Origin: Topomyia yanbarensis
Lineage: Eukaryota > Arthropoda > Insecta > Diptera > Culicidae
Direction: 5' to 3'
Length of the DNA stretch: 64,000 bases
NCBI RefSeq assembly: GCF_030247195.1
Contig: NC_080672.1
Span: forward strand, 95,490,113-95,554,112
Shown here: positions 44,833-55,647 of the stretch, in pieces
Layout: each line of letters begins with the position of its first letter
Numbering within the stretch: position 1 is the first letter of the stretch
The notes under the pieces: generated by a model
What the model saw: the letters and a program-made list of their open reading frames with translations, nothing else
Told to the model about the DNA's origin: nothing
The model's database searches: none
Position numbers and translations under genes: made by a program

Positions 44833-45120
44833 TTAGGCACGAGGATAGCACGTGGTGTAAACGAGAGATGAAACTTGTATTCAGGGGAAAGGGAAAAGTA
44901 GACCGATCGGGGAAAGGGAAACGAAAGAAAGAAAAATAATACTTAGCTTATATAGCGGCGTGTCCGGCAATTCTGGTATTCACTTCACCAGCCTGGGCAC
45001 CGGCGAACAAAGACTGCCTCAAACAATAGTTGACCTTCACTGTCAATATATATTCTTGTTCACTTTATGCACAGCACCAGAAAACGAACTGCTTCGATCG
45101 AGAGCTCGGAGAGTTATGAG
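44833..45120 (-). other. 5' UTR of I-clade copy 2
   Basis: Shares AAGCTAAGTATTA and a run of purine- and pyrimidine-rich words with copy 1. Probably holds the internal promoter expected of I-type elements; no motif was assigned. Confidence 0.55.
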
Positions 45121-45496
45121 TAATTTTGTTGAAGCAAGGATAGCGAAACAGTCGTTCACAAATCATCTTTGATCTGGAAACTGAATCTATAGGAAATTTC
45201 ATGTTTATTTTGAAAAAGTTATAGGTTTTGACGAACAAACGGTTCACTTATGAAAAGTTCGTAATTTCATATCGAACTTCATATCGAAAGAAAATCTAAA
45301 ATAACTTGACAACATTTGCATTTTGAAGGACAGTTTTCATGAGCATTGTGAATTGAAAATAGCATTTTGAAATACATTCTATGACAAAATTATTTAAGGA
45401 AAAAAGTTAAAATTAAAAATTAAAGAAATTTTGAAATATGTTTCAAGTTTTTGTTTTAAAATCTTTTATTGTTATTTTCTCCACAATGCAATTATC

Positions 45497-45634
45497 ACCC
45501 TTATTCTTGTTTACGACGAATGCGAGATTCGTTCGGAAGCGATTCGTACGAATAGTAATCCCTTTTTATTTTGCTGTCGTAAACGGGAATACAAACCACT
45601 TTCGAACGAATTTCGCGTTCATCGTAAATAAGAA
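45497..45634. repeat. Palindromic element of about 140 bp
   Basis: The left arm (TATTCTTGTTTACGACGAAT, then GCGAGATTCGTTCG) mirrors the right arm (CGAACGAATTTCGCGTTCAT, then CGTAAATAAGAAT). Arms are about 55 bp with a short centre around 45560-45575. No coding potential. Confidence 0.72.
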
Positions 45635-45651
45635 TTATTTTGGAAATGTGT

Positions 45652-46547
45652 TTAGTAGGGTGGGACAAAAAATAGATGCCATCTCCGAGCAACTTTTTGG
45701 ATACCATTTGGGTCCTAGAACATCTGTGCAAATTCTTAGTTCGATCCGTGAAACTATATTTTTGCGCCCACTGTTTAAAGTTTACATGGGATTTTATATG
45801 GAAAAATTAATTTTCATAAAATAATTCCTCCAGGAGTCGCCCATTGCTTCCTAAAAATAAACGGTTATGTGGCTTTTGTAGGAAATTTAACAAATAAACA
45901 AAATCTCGAAAACCACGAAACGATCTGACGATTGAGAAAAAAGTTATTAAGCTGAAACCAATTGATGCTCTGACGATTGATAAAATATTCATTTTTTCTA
46001 GCACCACTGCTGTTGGTTGTCCAATTATATGCAATTTTGTTTTGATCTTCTCTTAATGTGTCTAAATCATTTATCTATAATGTTAGGCCACTTCGCAAGA
46101 GTTTTGAGGAATTAATTGAGTCTTATTTTATACATAATAGGAGAAAGTTACAGATTTTGTATATAATTCGACCGTCAGCAGCAGTGATGCTATGAAAAGT
46201 TAAATTTTCATTAACCTTCAGGGCATCAATCGGTTTTTGATTAATAACTTTTTCCACAAGCATCAGATCGTTTCGTAGTCTTCTAGACTTTGTTTCCTTG
46301 ATAAATTTCCTATAAACATAAGTAATCTATTTATTTTTAAGAGGCAACGGGCGACTCTTGAAAGAAATAATTTGTAAAAGATGTTTTCCTCATTCGAAAC
46401 CCCATGTAAACTTTAAACCGTGGGCGTAAAAATATAGTTTTACCGATTGAACTAAAAATTTACAGAGTTGTTCTGGGAGCTAAATGGGACCCAAAAACTT
46501 GGAGCGAAATTTTATTTTTTTTCATATAACCATGTCCCACTCTAGTA
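45652..46547. mobile_element. Foldback element of about 0.9 kb flanked by TAGTA
   Basis: The left arm (from GGGTGGGACA at about 45658) and right arm (ending TGTCCCACTC at about 46542) are diverged inverted complements over about 400 bp each. Paired examples are GAGTCGCCCATTGC against GCAACGGGCGACTC, and CACGAAACGATCTGA against TCAGATCGTTTCGTAG. The centre lies near 46080-46095. TAGTA occurs at 45653-45657 and 46543-46547. The arms differ more than those of the 33964 foldback, so this one is older. Confidence 0.78.
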
Positions 46548-46984
46548 TCCAGTTGAGACGAAAACATTATAGAATTAATAACGAGAAAACCACCTTCCAA
46601 AAGTAGGGGAATTTATGAAAAATGGGGTTTTCCGTTCCGCCAATTTCGCAGGTTTAGTATGTTTGATGAATTTTACAATAATTTTGGCGTTAAATCCTCC
46701 AAGAAGTATTTATGGCGAATTTACTCTTCAAACAAATTTAGTTCCAGACTTAATTTCAGCAAAATTTTGGGGAGTGCTATTACAAACTACTTTGTTGAAG
46801 ACATGAGGCTCCATGTGTTCAAGGCTTTAACATATTTTAGGTTATTTCTATTTAATTTTAAATTAAATTATTATGATTTTACTGTTTATGATAAATCTTT
46901 TCTATTGTGTATAAACGATAAAATTTACATTTAATCCAAAGCGAGAGTTTGTGAAGCTCACAATAGAAAGTTATTTTAAAAAAA
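46548..46984. other. AT-rich spacer, no gene
   Basis: Two overlapping short frames exist (46615-46934) with low-complexity Phe/Asn/Lys content and no domain; I regard them as chance. Confidence 0.5.
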
Positions 46985-47149
46985 ACCGATTTAATCCACC
47001 TAGCAGTGAGATAAGACATTTCTTACACATTTCACTATTGGATTAGTTTGCAGAACTCACGAGAAGTAGGCACCCAATTAGAGGTGGGATGAAAACAGTT
47101 TCTAGTCTTGCACGAATAAAATCTCGAATAAACTGAATAAATTATAGAA

Positions 47150-49760
47150 ATCAACAAAACGACCGAAATAAAAAAGTAAAGCAAAAAATGAAACGATAGG
47201 TTTTTAAATTCATAAAATGAGTAGAAAAATTAAAGCAAATCAAAATTATAATATACACGAATCAAATTAGATTAGGTTATAACATAAAAATTAAGATTGT
47301 ATTTAGAAATAGTTATAAGATTAATAGAATAAATTGACTCATACTAACAAATTGAATGGAATAAAACGAATGACTGAACATGAAATGCATAAAATCAAAG
47401 ATATGAATAAAATGAGTCAAATGAATTAAATGAATCAAATGAATCAAATGAATCAAATGAATCAAATGAATCAAATGAATCAAATGAATCAAATGAATCA
47501 AATGAATCAAATGAATCGAATGAATCGAATGAATCAAACGAATCAAATGAATCAAATGAATCAAATGAATCAAATGAATCAAATGAATCAAATGAATCAA
47601 ATGAATCAAATGAATCAAATGAATCAAATGAATCAAATGAATCAAATGAATCAAATGAATCAAATGAATCAAATGAATCAAATGAATCAAATGAATCAAA
47701 TGAATCAAATGAATCAAATGAATTAAATGAATCAAATGAATCAAATGAATCAAATGAATCAAATGAATCAAATGAATCAAATGAATCAAATGAATCAAAT
47801 GAATCAAATGAATCAAATGAATCAAATGAATCAAATGAATCAAATAATCAAATAATCAAATGAATCAAATAATCAAATGAATCAAATGAATCAAATGAAT
47901 CAAATGAATCAAATGAATCAAATGAATCAAATGAATCAAATGAATCAAATGAATCAAATGAATCAAATGAATCAAATGAATCAAATGAATCAAATGAATC
48001 AAATGAATCAAATGAATCAAATGAATCAAATGAATCAAATGAATCAAATGAATCAAATGAATCAAATGAATCAAATGAATCAAATGAATCAAATGAATCA
48101 AATGAATCAAATGAATCAAATGAATCAAATGAATCAAATGAATCAAATGAATCAAATGAATCAAATGAATCAAATGAATCAAATGAATCAAATGAATCAA
48201 ATGAATCAAATGAATCAAATGAATTAAATGAATCAAATGAATCAAATGAATCAAATGAATCAAATGAATCAAATGAATCAAATGAATCAAATGAATCAAA
48301 TGAATCAAATGAATCAAATGAATCAAATGAATCAAATGAATCAAATGAATCAAATGAATTAAATGAATCAAATGAATCAAATGAATCAAATGAATCAAAT
48401 GAATCAAATGAATTAAATGAATCAAATGAATCAAATGAATCAAATGAATCAAATGAATTAAATGAATCAAATGAATCAAATGAATCAAATGAATCAAATG
48501 AATCAAATGAATCAAATGAATCAAATGAATCAAATGAATCAAATGAATCAAATGAATCAAATGAATCAAATGAATCAAATGAATCAAATGAATCAAATGA
48601 ATCAAATGAATCAAATGAATCAAATGAATCAAATAAATCAAATGAATCAAATGAATCAAATGAATCAAATGAATCAAATGAATCAAATGAATCAAATGAA
48701 TCAAATGAATCAAATGAATCAAATGAATCAAATAATCAAATAATCAAATAATCAAATGAATCAAATGAATCAAATGAATCAAATGAATCAAATGAATCAA
48801 ATGAATCAAATGAATCAAATGAATCAAATGAATCAAATGAATCAAATGAATCAAATGAATCAAATGAATCAAATGAATCAAATGAATCAAATGAATCAAA
48901 TGAATCAAATGAATCAAATGAATCAAATGAATCAAATGAATCAAATGAATCAAATGAGTCAAATGAATCAAATGAAACAAATGAATCAAATGAATCAAAT
49001 GAATCAAATGAATTAAACGAATCAAATGAATCAAATGAATCAAATGAATCAAATGAATCAAATGAATCAAATGAATCAAATGAATCAAATGAATCAAATG
49101 AATCAAATGAATCAAATGAATCAAATGAATCAAATAATCAAATGAATCAAATGAATCAAATGAATCACATGAATCAAATTAATCAAATGAATTACATGAA
49201 TCAAACTGATTTAATTCATCCAGTGAATACAATGAATCAAATTAATGAAATGGATCAAATGAATAAAAAGAATGGATGAACAAAATGAATAAAGGTAAAA
49301 ATAAATGAAATGCATAAATAAAACAAACGAATAAAATAAACAAAATGAGCTGAAATGATAAAATGAATAAAAAGAAGGAAATGAGCAGAATTAAATGCAT
49401 TGATTAAAACGAAAAATTGAACAATGGTAAAAGGTTATAAATTAATATAAAGAAATAAATTGAATCAAATAAATTATTTGGATGAAATGATTAAAACTGA
49501 AACTTTAAATGACCTGTAGTCAGATTATTAAAATGAAGAAACTGAACAAAATGAATAATTTGGAAAAAATGAATAAAATGCATACAATGAAAACTATGAA
49601 TAAAATAAGTTAAATGAATGATATGAGTAAAATGCACCAAATGAATAAACTGATCAGAGTGAATCCAAAGAAAGAAACGAATAAAATAAGTAAAATGAAC
49701 GCAGATGAACAAAACGAATAAAAAGATGCGGAGTGAAATAATTAATTAAAATGAAATGGT
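47150..49760. repeat. Degenerate halo around the minisatellite
   Basis: From about 47150 to 47426 and from 49137 to 49760 the sequence is built of AAAATGAATAAAATGAA-like words of varying length, evidently decayed CAAATGAAT units. Homogeneity falls with distance from the core. Confidence 0.75.
47427..49136. repeat. CAAATGAAT minisatellite, about 190 units
   Basis: A 9-bp unit is repeated for about 1.7 kb with few variants (AATTAAATG, AATCGAATG, and an 8-bp CAAATAAT form clustered near 47843-47875, 48728-48755 and 49132). Because 9 is divisible by 3 it creates long artificial frames, (Met-Asn-Gln)n on the plus strand and (Leu-Ile-His)n on the minus strand. These are not genes. Confidence 0.97.
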
Positions 49761-50563
49761 CATACATTTGAAGCTAAAAACATTTTGGAATAAAGAAAAT
49801 GAATAACCCGGATTGTACGAATTTGAGAACCATTGCATCAGAAAGTTTTGAAATGTTTTGGAAAATCCCATCTTCTGAGAAAAGGCTAATAAATATGCAA
49901 TGGACTTTTTAGGGCTTCCATCTTTTTTTTGGTTTTATTCTTTTTGTTTTCATGCTGTTAGCAATTCTTTACTTGACGGCGTCGTTTTAAGATTATCTGG
50001 TGTTTCTACTTTATTGTTGGACCTTAATTAGTTATCAAGAACCTGGAACGTTCAATTTGCTTTGGAATTCGAAGTTTACTTTTTGGTCACATATTCCCGA
50101 AAAAAAAGATTTATGTACAGAATAGAATTTACTGGTCCAGTATTTTACTGCGCATTGAATATAGTAAAGTGAGACAAGGTCACATGTGGTTTCAAGCCCC
50201 TTGAACAGAGAACGACAGGGAGAATGCGATTCGTGAATGAGACAGGTAGATATTTCAAAGTTTTTATTTGCATTGAAGTAAATAGTGTGAAATGTTTAGG
50301 CTATGTCGATAGCATAAAAGCCGTGCATTCAGTTGATTGCAATGCAGTCTCTTTCCATTCATCCTTTTAGCTTTCATATTGTTTCGTTCGGAATTCTCGT
50401 GCAGGAAATATGGATAAATAAGTCCTATACAGACTAATACTGTGAAAAAGAAATGCTTCAAAGTTAGAAGACACATTGTAGTTGCATCCCCCATCGAAAG
50501 TGGGTACTTTGGGAAACTTCTTTTCCTGGATCTAATTTGTGGATATTTTTGGTCTTTGATCCG

Positions 50564-51066
50564 TTATTTTTCATGAATGTTCGTACCAATACAACGAATG
50601 TGCAGCTGATACAACTCATGGTTCATTCGCTTGCGCAACGTTCCGTCTTCTATCTGCACGCCACCATAGATGGTACGCAACACCTTTCGTTCGAAAACTC
50701 CAAGGGCGCGTTGGTCCTCCACGAGCATAGTCCAAGTCTCGTGGCCGTAGAGGACCACTGATCTAATCAACGTCTTGAAGATAATCAACTTCGTGCGGCG
50801 GCGAATTTTGTTCGACCGGAGTGTCCTCTAGAGTCCAAAGTAGGTACGATTTCCCGCTAAGATCCGTCTCTGAATTTCTCTGCTGTTATCATTGTCGTCG
50901 GTTACCAGTGAGCTCAAATACATGAATTCGTCGACCATCTCGATTTCGTCACCGTCAATCCGAACTCGGGTGGGAGGTTCGCATTGTCGTCTCTAGAACC
51001 TCTTCCTCTCATGTATTTGAGATGGTTGATGGCAAGTCCAATCCTGCTGGCTTCAGCTTTTAGTCT
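50564..51066 (-). pseudogene. RTE-type element, 3' terminal coding fragment
   Basis: The minus-strand frame at 50788-50564 reads LIRSVVLYGHETWTMLVEDQ, RALGVFERKVLRTIYGG and onward, the usual C-terminal part of RTE-type proteins. The upstream part (50800-51066) matches 13000-13330 at the DNA level (CGTGCGGCGGCGAATTTTGT, GATTTCCCGC(C/T)AAGATCCGTC). Frameshifts separate the pieces. It overlaps and extends beyond the truncated 3' side of the RTE fragment at 13002-15078. Confidence 0.8.
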
Positions 51067-52432
51067 TTGAGCATATATTTCATTCAAAATTCAATAGAGA
51101 TACTAATAGTTTTTTAACTTATTTATTTATCGCACGTGGAATGCCTCTTTTGAAAATTTTCATCGTCAAACTTTCATATTACCCATTTTTCTGATATAGC
51201 CATGAATTTCCTTAATTATAGTGTAGAATCAGGCTTTGAATACAATTGAATTAAAGTTGAGTTGATGTAGCAGCACACAAAAATAGTTTTGTTTTCTCAA
51301 ACCTTCGCAATTACAATTAATAAATATTTCAGATTGGCAGAAGATCTTATCACACAACTTAAAAATGGATACAGAAATAGCTAGATAGATGTGATAGAAG
51401 AGAGAAAGAGAAAGAGATAGATAGAGAGAGATGGGGGGGGGCGTGTGAGGAATGGCAAATGATGGTTAATGCAGTGACATTATTCTTATAGGTATATTAT
51501 TATGATATATTGATTTCTTACATTCTTATCATAAATAATGTAAGTAGTAATTTTTGCGCTATAACCAGTATAACCTTATATAGCCATAACCAGAATAACC
51601 TTATCTTGCAAAAGAGCTAAATTTTCGCTAGATTTTTGGGCTTCAAACATACAGCTGCTTTCGGTGACGCCACAAGTATTAGAAATCTTTTATCTCACTA
51701 CTAGGTGAATTACTTGTTGATCTGTGTATTGACATACCATCCAACATTTACCTCATGATGGAACGCAATGCCTAATCCAAGGAATAAATACTAGAACTCA
51801 CTGTTTCTTTATCAACACATTATTTTGTCTTTGAAGTGAACTTATATATTAATTTTTGAGAAATAGTTCATTTATTATAAAGGTAATTCACAAAATGTTC
51901 TCAACATCAAATTCCTTGAATCACGTAGATGTGTTTTCATACCCCGATATTCAAAATCGGTTTAGTTTTGCCCCTAAAACACCAGTAAAACAATACTCTG
52001 TATGAAATAATCTCATTTTTAATTAGTGGAAATTGGTAAGCGAGGGCTAAAAATACAAAATGTTTAATATCTACGCCGCTCGTGCACGGATTTAGACAAT
52101 CTATAGATTGTTAGAAAGGTATTTTTACAAGGTACAAAGGTATTTTTTTTTTATTGATGTGCAGTTTGTGGGACAGTATTGTATTGTTCAAAAGTTATAT
52201 GCAAAAAACCTGCTGTATTTTGACAAAATCGTCCATATCTCAGAAAGTAAACAACATATCGAAAATCAAAAATAATAGTGTCAAATGACAACGTTAGGCC
52301 TTTCATTTGAAATTAATTTCATTAAGATCGGTTCAGCAATTGCTGAGATAATTACATGACATTTTGCCTCCGGGCCTCGGAAAAAGTTTTCAAAGTTTGA
52401 GCGAATCCTATACATTTCTTTTGTAAGAAATG

Positions 52433-52792
52433 TAAAAACTCAATCTAGTTTTCGTAAATATCATTTTATAACTCGATAAACTCCATATACGTAGTATTCA
52501 TGCCTACAATAAAGTTGTTTTAAATGAAAGTCTCAAAAAATTCGCTAAAGACAGAAACTGTGTTATAATTTTTTGAAAAACTGATTCTCCATAATTTTAA
52601 AACTTCAAAGATGGCGGTTTCGTAATTATGCCATTTGGACAGAAAGTTAGATTTTCACCAAATTCCCACCAAACCGAGTTTCTGACTACTCCGCTGACTC
52701 CAGGTAAGTAAGGTCGTTCTACACTCGTCCAAAAGAAACTTCTTCGAATACTGCCTATCTATTATAATACATTGAAGACCCGATTTGATCAG
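52433..52792. repeat. 360-bp tandem duplication, unit 1
   Basis: Starts TAAAAACTCAATCTAGTTTT and ends CCCGATTTGATCAG. It is followed directly by unit 2, which differs only at 52598 (T) versus 52958 (G) by my reading. Non-coding. The duplication starts at the 5' edge of family H copy E. Confidence 0.95.
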
Positions 52793-53152
52793 TAAAAACT
52801 CAATCTAGTTTTCGTAAATATCATTTTATAACTCGATAAACTCCATATACGTAGTATTCATGCCTACAATAAAGTTGTTTTAAATGAAAGTCTCAAAAAA
52901 TTCGCTAAAGACAGAAACTGTGTTATAATTTTTTGAAAAACTGATTCTCCATAATTTGAAAACTTCAAAGATGGCGGTTTCGTAATTATGCCATTTGGAC
53001 AGAAAGTTAGATTTTCACCAAATTCCCACCAAACCGAGTTTCTGACTACTCCGCTGACTCCAGGTAAGTAAGGTCGTTCTACACTCGTCCAAAAGAAACT
53101 TCTTCGAATACTGCCTATCTATTATAATACATTGAAGACCCGATTTGATCAG
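52793..53152. repeat. 360-bp tandem duplication, unit 2
   Basis: Nearly identical to 52433-52792. Such high identity means a recent duplication or an assembly artefact. Confidence 0.95.
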
Positions 53153-53383
53153 CCTCATATGAAAATATGATTGATGGGCTCTAGCATACAAACAAGACTG
53201 AATTTGAGTAAATACTTTCTTGACCATGTTTTCTTTATCTTAAAGATGCAAATATGCAAAAATCAAAACAACCAATTTGCGCTAGAAGACTATTAAATAA
53301 TCACAAATAGATATTACACTACATCAAGGAAAGGAAAGAATATTTTAACAAATGACAGAAATACCTACCAACCAATTTCCAGT

Positions 53384-54845
53384 GATCCAACATCTCGCTT
53401 TGAGAAACAAAACAATAACCTAGTACAACGCCTCCAAAACCTAGAACTCATTGACAGAAAAACATCAAGACACTTATCAACATACAACGCAGTTTGTCCT
53501 AGAATCTACAGACAACCAAAGGCGCACAAACCAGGACTTCCATTACGGCCCGTTGTGCCCAACATCACCGCCCCCTCATATAAACTCTCGAAATTCAACG
53601 GGAAAATCATCCAAAGCTCCATCAACAGTAGAGTGACAGAAAAAAAATGACCCTCATCGGCCTACCCCTGAGTCGATTCCTAGTCCCACCAAAAGTTAGT
53701 GTTGGCGCTATCTATGCGGTCACATGTGGAACTAAAAATTTCATTTTTCCTCTATTCCGAAGCATCTATTCATTCACGATATTATCAATAATTGGAACGA
53801 TATCAAAGAACAAACTGATATAAATTTGGACCTTTTTCTTGAAATAGTAGAATTTTGCATAGCTTGTAGCTATTTCAAATACAACAATCGACACTACCAA
53901 CAAGTTTTCGGTACAACTATGGGCAATCATCTGTCGCCAATCTTAGCTGAACTAATTACGGAAATTCTCCTTAATTCAGTCATCCGGTTACTAGACTTCA
54001 AACCACCATTTCTCAAAAAAATTGTTGACGATCTGGTTCTAGCGATTCCACCCGACAAACTACCACACGAACTCGAAGTTTTCAACACGTACAATGAAAA
54101 CATCCAGTTTATCCCTGAATTGGAAACAAACAAACGATTACTGTTCTTGGATATGATGCTCGTTCGGCAAGAAAATCAACAAATAAAAACAGAATGGTAC
54201 ATGAAACCCAACGCCAGCGGTAGGTTTCTAAATTATCATTCTCATCATCCACTGCATCAAAGGCTAAATATGGCTAAAAGCTATGTTAGCCGTGTAAACC
54301 GTTTAACGGCCAACCTAAACACATCACAAAAAGCTGCAATAATTGAACAACAACTAAGCCTTAATGACTACCCTAAGAGTCTACGCCGCAGACTCATAAA
54401 TCGCATGAATGAACACAGCGTTACACCAGCAAACCAACCATCCGATATTCTGCAGCATACCTATCGTTCTATTGCATACATATCACAGCTGACCAGCAGA
54501 ATCGATAAACACCTGAAAAAAGAATACCCAATCATACGACTAGCAACATACAACATCAATACAGTAGGACATTTTTCTCCAAAATCAAAGACACCATCTC
54601 CGACGAAAACCAATACAACGTCATCTATAGCATACCCTGTTCCAATTGCAACGCATGCTACTTAGGAATGACAACAAACAGGTTAAAAACAAGAATCAAT
54701 GGACACACGTGTACACAAAACTCTACAATGCGTGGGACAAACTTCTTTCTCAAGGCACCAGCCACACCGATCCACAAATCATAACACTAAGAGAACGGAC
54801 AGCACTTATGGACCACAGCATAGCATTTGATCACAGGTTCGATTT
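53384..54845 (+). pseudogene. Penelope-like reverse transcriptase with GIY-YIG endonuclease, decayed
   Basis: The early RT block has PRIYRQPKAHKPGLPLRPVV and SYKLSKF. The segment that should carry the motif A aspartate (SFDVVSLF in relatives) is replaced by the foldback derivative. Later blocks are FLEIVEFCIACSYFKYNN, QQVFGTTMGNHLSPILAELI, KKIVDDLVLAIP (motif C, VDD) and KPNASGRFLNYHSHHPLHQR. A frameshift near 54605 leads to YNVIYSIPCSNCNACYLGMT and RLKTRINGH, the GIY-YIG region with its linked cysteines; another shift leads to ALMDHSIAFDHRFDL. The protein normally nicks DNA through GIY-YIG and primes reverse transcription. This copy cannot be functional. Confidence 0.85.
53632..53742 (+). 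mobile_element. Internally deleted derivative of the giant foldback family
   Basis: The first half (GTGACAG, ATGACC, ATCGGCC, CCCTGAGTCGATTCCTAGTC) matches the outer arm of 33964-35243. The second half (AAAGTT, GTGTTGGCGC, TATGCGGT, GGAACTAAAA) matches the inner right arm. About 1.1 kb, including the loop, is missing. It interrupts the Penelope-like reverse transcriptase. Confidence 0.75.
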
Positions 54846-54846
54846 A

Positions 54847-55021
54847 AGGTTGGACAGAGAACACCGTCTAACACCGTGTGTTAGATCTTCATAAAAATCA
54901 ATCAGTTTATGTAGAATGCTGTTACAGTACTGCTGATTGATTTTTATGAAGATCTAACACACGGTGTTGGAAAAATCTGCTTTTTTTCGTTTTCGATTTT
55001 TGCCCATTCTCTGTTCAACCT
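54847..55021. mobile_element. TA-flanked palindromic element of 175 bp
   Basis: The outer ends AGGTTGGACAGAGAA and TTCTCTGTTCAACCT are inverted complements with one mismatch. The inner arms ACACCGTGTGTTAGATCTTC and GAAGATCTAACACACGGTGT pair exactly. TA lies on each side (54845-54846 and 55022-55023). Penelope-like coding similarity resumes directly after it (SKIVDRHNRKQSLLYLEVCH), which shows it is an insertion. Confidence 0.82.
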
Positions 55022-55023
55022 TA

Positions 55024-55180
55024 AAACGAAGCAAGATTGTAGACAGACATAACAGAAAACAGTCACTACTATATCTTGAAGTTTGCCACATTATGTCCAC
55101 CGAAAATAGCATAAACAAACGAACCGACACACAGGGACTAAGTACTATATTGAGCTCTTGTCGCCCGGTTTCACGAACAC
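55024..55180 (+). pseudogene. C-terminus of the Penelope-like protein
   Basis: The frame reads RSKIVDRHNRKQSLLYLEVC then HIMSTENSINKRTDTQGLS, resembling the region after GIY-YIG in Penelope-like proteins (KIVD, LEMLHI, NKRTDT). It is separated from the rest by the hairpin element. Confidence 0.65.
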
Positions 55181-55397
55181 TTCTGCAGCTTCTTGGTGGA
55201 AAACAATGCATTTGCTTTTGCCACCAATGTGACAAAACCAGCAGAAAGACATTAGGCAAACAGATAGACAGGAAATTTTTCAAACCGTACCAGCAGACCA
55301 GCAATTCGATACAAAAAGAGAAAATACAATCGACCGCGAAAATATCGACTCACTTGCACATTTTTCAGTCTTCATTACATTTTTACCATGTTAGAGA

Positions 55398-55398
<1 letters not shown>

Positions 55399-55436
<38 letters not shown>
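55399..55436. repeat. (AC)n microsatellite
   Basis: About 19 uninterrupted AC units. Confidence 0.97.
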
Positions 55437-55438
<2 letters not shown>

Positions 55439-55647
55439 AACAACAAAACGAAATAGCCTCTGTAAGTCTAACACACAGTAAACTCTCCCTAACGCAATAT
55501 GAAACAAAAACTGAAAATTACATAAAAATGAAATTAATTTTAGATTCCTTGAAAAATGTGGAATAAATCACCGAAACGTCAGAATTGAAGCGATACATCG
55601 TTTTTGCTGCTACCATAGACAACATAGCCGAAAAAACCCCATTCATA

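Larger units (their letters stand above)
38894..45120 (-). mobile_element. I-clade non-LTR retrotransposon, full-length young copy 2
   Basis: Same organisation as copy 1, far better preserved: intact 454-codon ORF1, ORF2 open over 1171 codons after one frameshift, a 3' UTR with tandem units, a terminal stem-loop and an A-rich tail (T run 38894-38902). The 5' edge is placed at about 45120 by similarity of the first 30 nt to copy 1. I did not find a target duplication by eye, so the 5' edge is approximate. The single disabling lesion is the small duplication at 43211-43248. Confidence 0.88.
46985..52436 (-). mobile_element. Family H, subfamily 2, copy E (minus), with nested satellite and RTE fragment
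   Basis: On the minus strand the 5' word ACATTTCTTAC (52433-52423) is the exact reverse complement of the 3' word GTAAGAAATGT (47026-47016). The 5' end continues AAAAGAAATGTATAGG, ATTCGCTCAAAC and CCGAGGCCCGGAGG; the core is cut short. The 3' end is CTCACTGCTAGGTGG then ATTAAATCGG. The interior holds the CAAATGAAT minisatellite, an RTE fragment and, at about 51690, another decayed family H-like 3' end in the opposite orientation. It is therefore possible that two separate copies were joined. Confidence 0.65.
53384..55610 (+). mobile_element. Penelope-like element fragment, broken by two insertions
   Basis: Pieces of a Penelope-like protein occur in order on the plus strand: reverse transcriptase start (53384-53631), central and C-terminal reverse transcriptase (53743-54600), GIY-YIG region (54600-54846) and protein C-terminus (55022-55180). 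Interruptions are a foldback derivative (53632-53742) and a hairpin element (54847-55021). The stretch after the coding part ends near CACCGAAACGTCAG (about 55570), a word seen downstream of such elements. Family H sequence starts at about 55648. Confidence 0.82.

Noticed and set aside
47313..49133. Long frames of repeated Met-Asn-Gln or Leu-Ile-His
   Set aside because: They are a by-product of a 9-bp satellite with no stop in one frame on each strand. There is no start context, domain or conservation.
54964..55440. A 158-residue plus-strand protein
   Set aside because: Only residues around 55024-55180 resemble the Penelope-like C-terminus. The start lies in the hairpin element and the end in the AC microsatellite.
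54900..55610. Hammerhead ribozyme linked to the Penelope-like element
   Set aside because: Such elements can carry one, but I could not find the CTGATGA...GAAAC core around the hairpin or downstream of the coding region.
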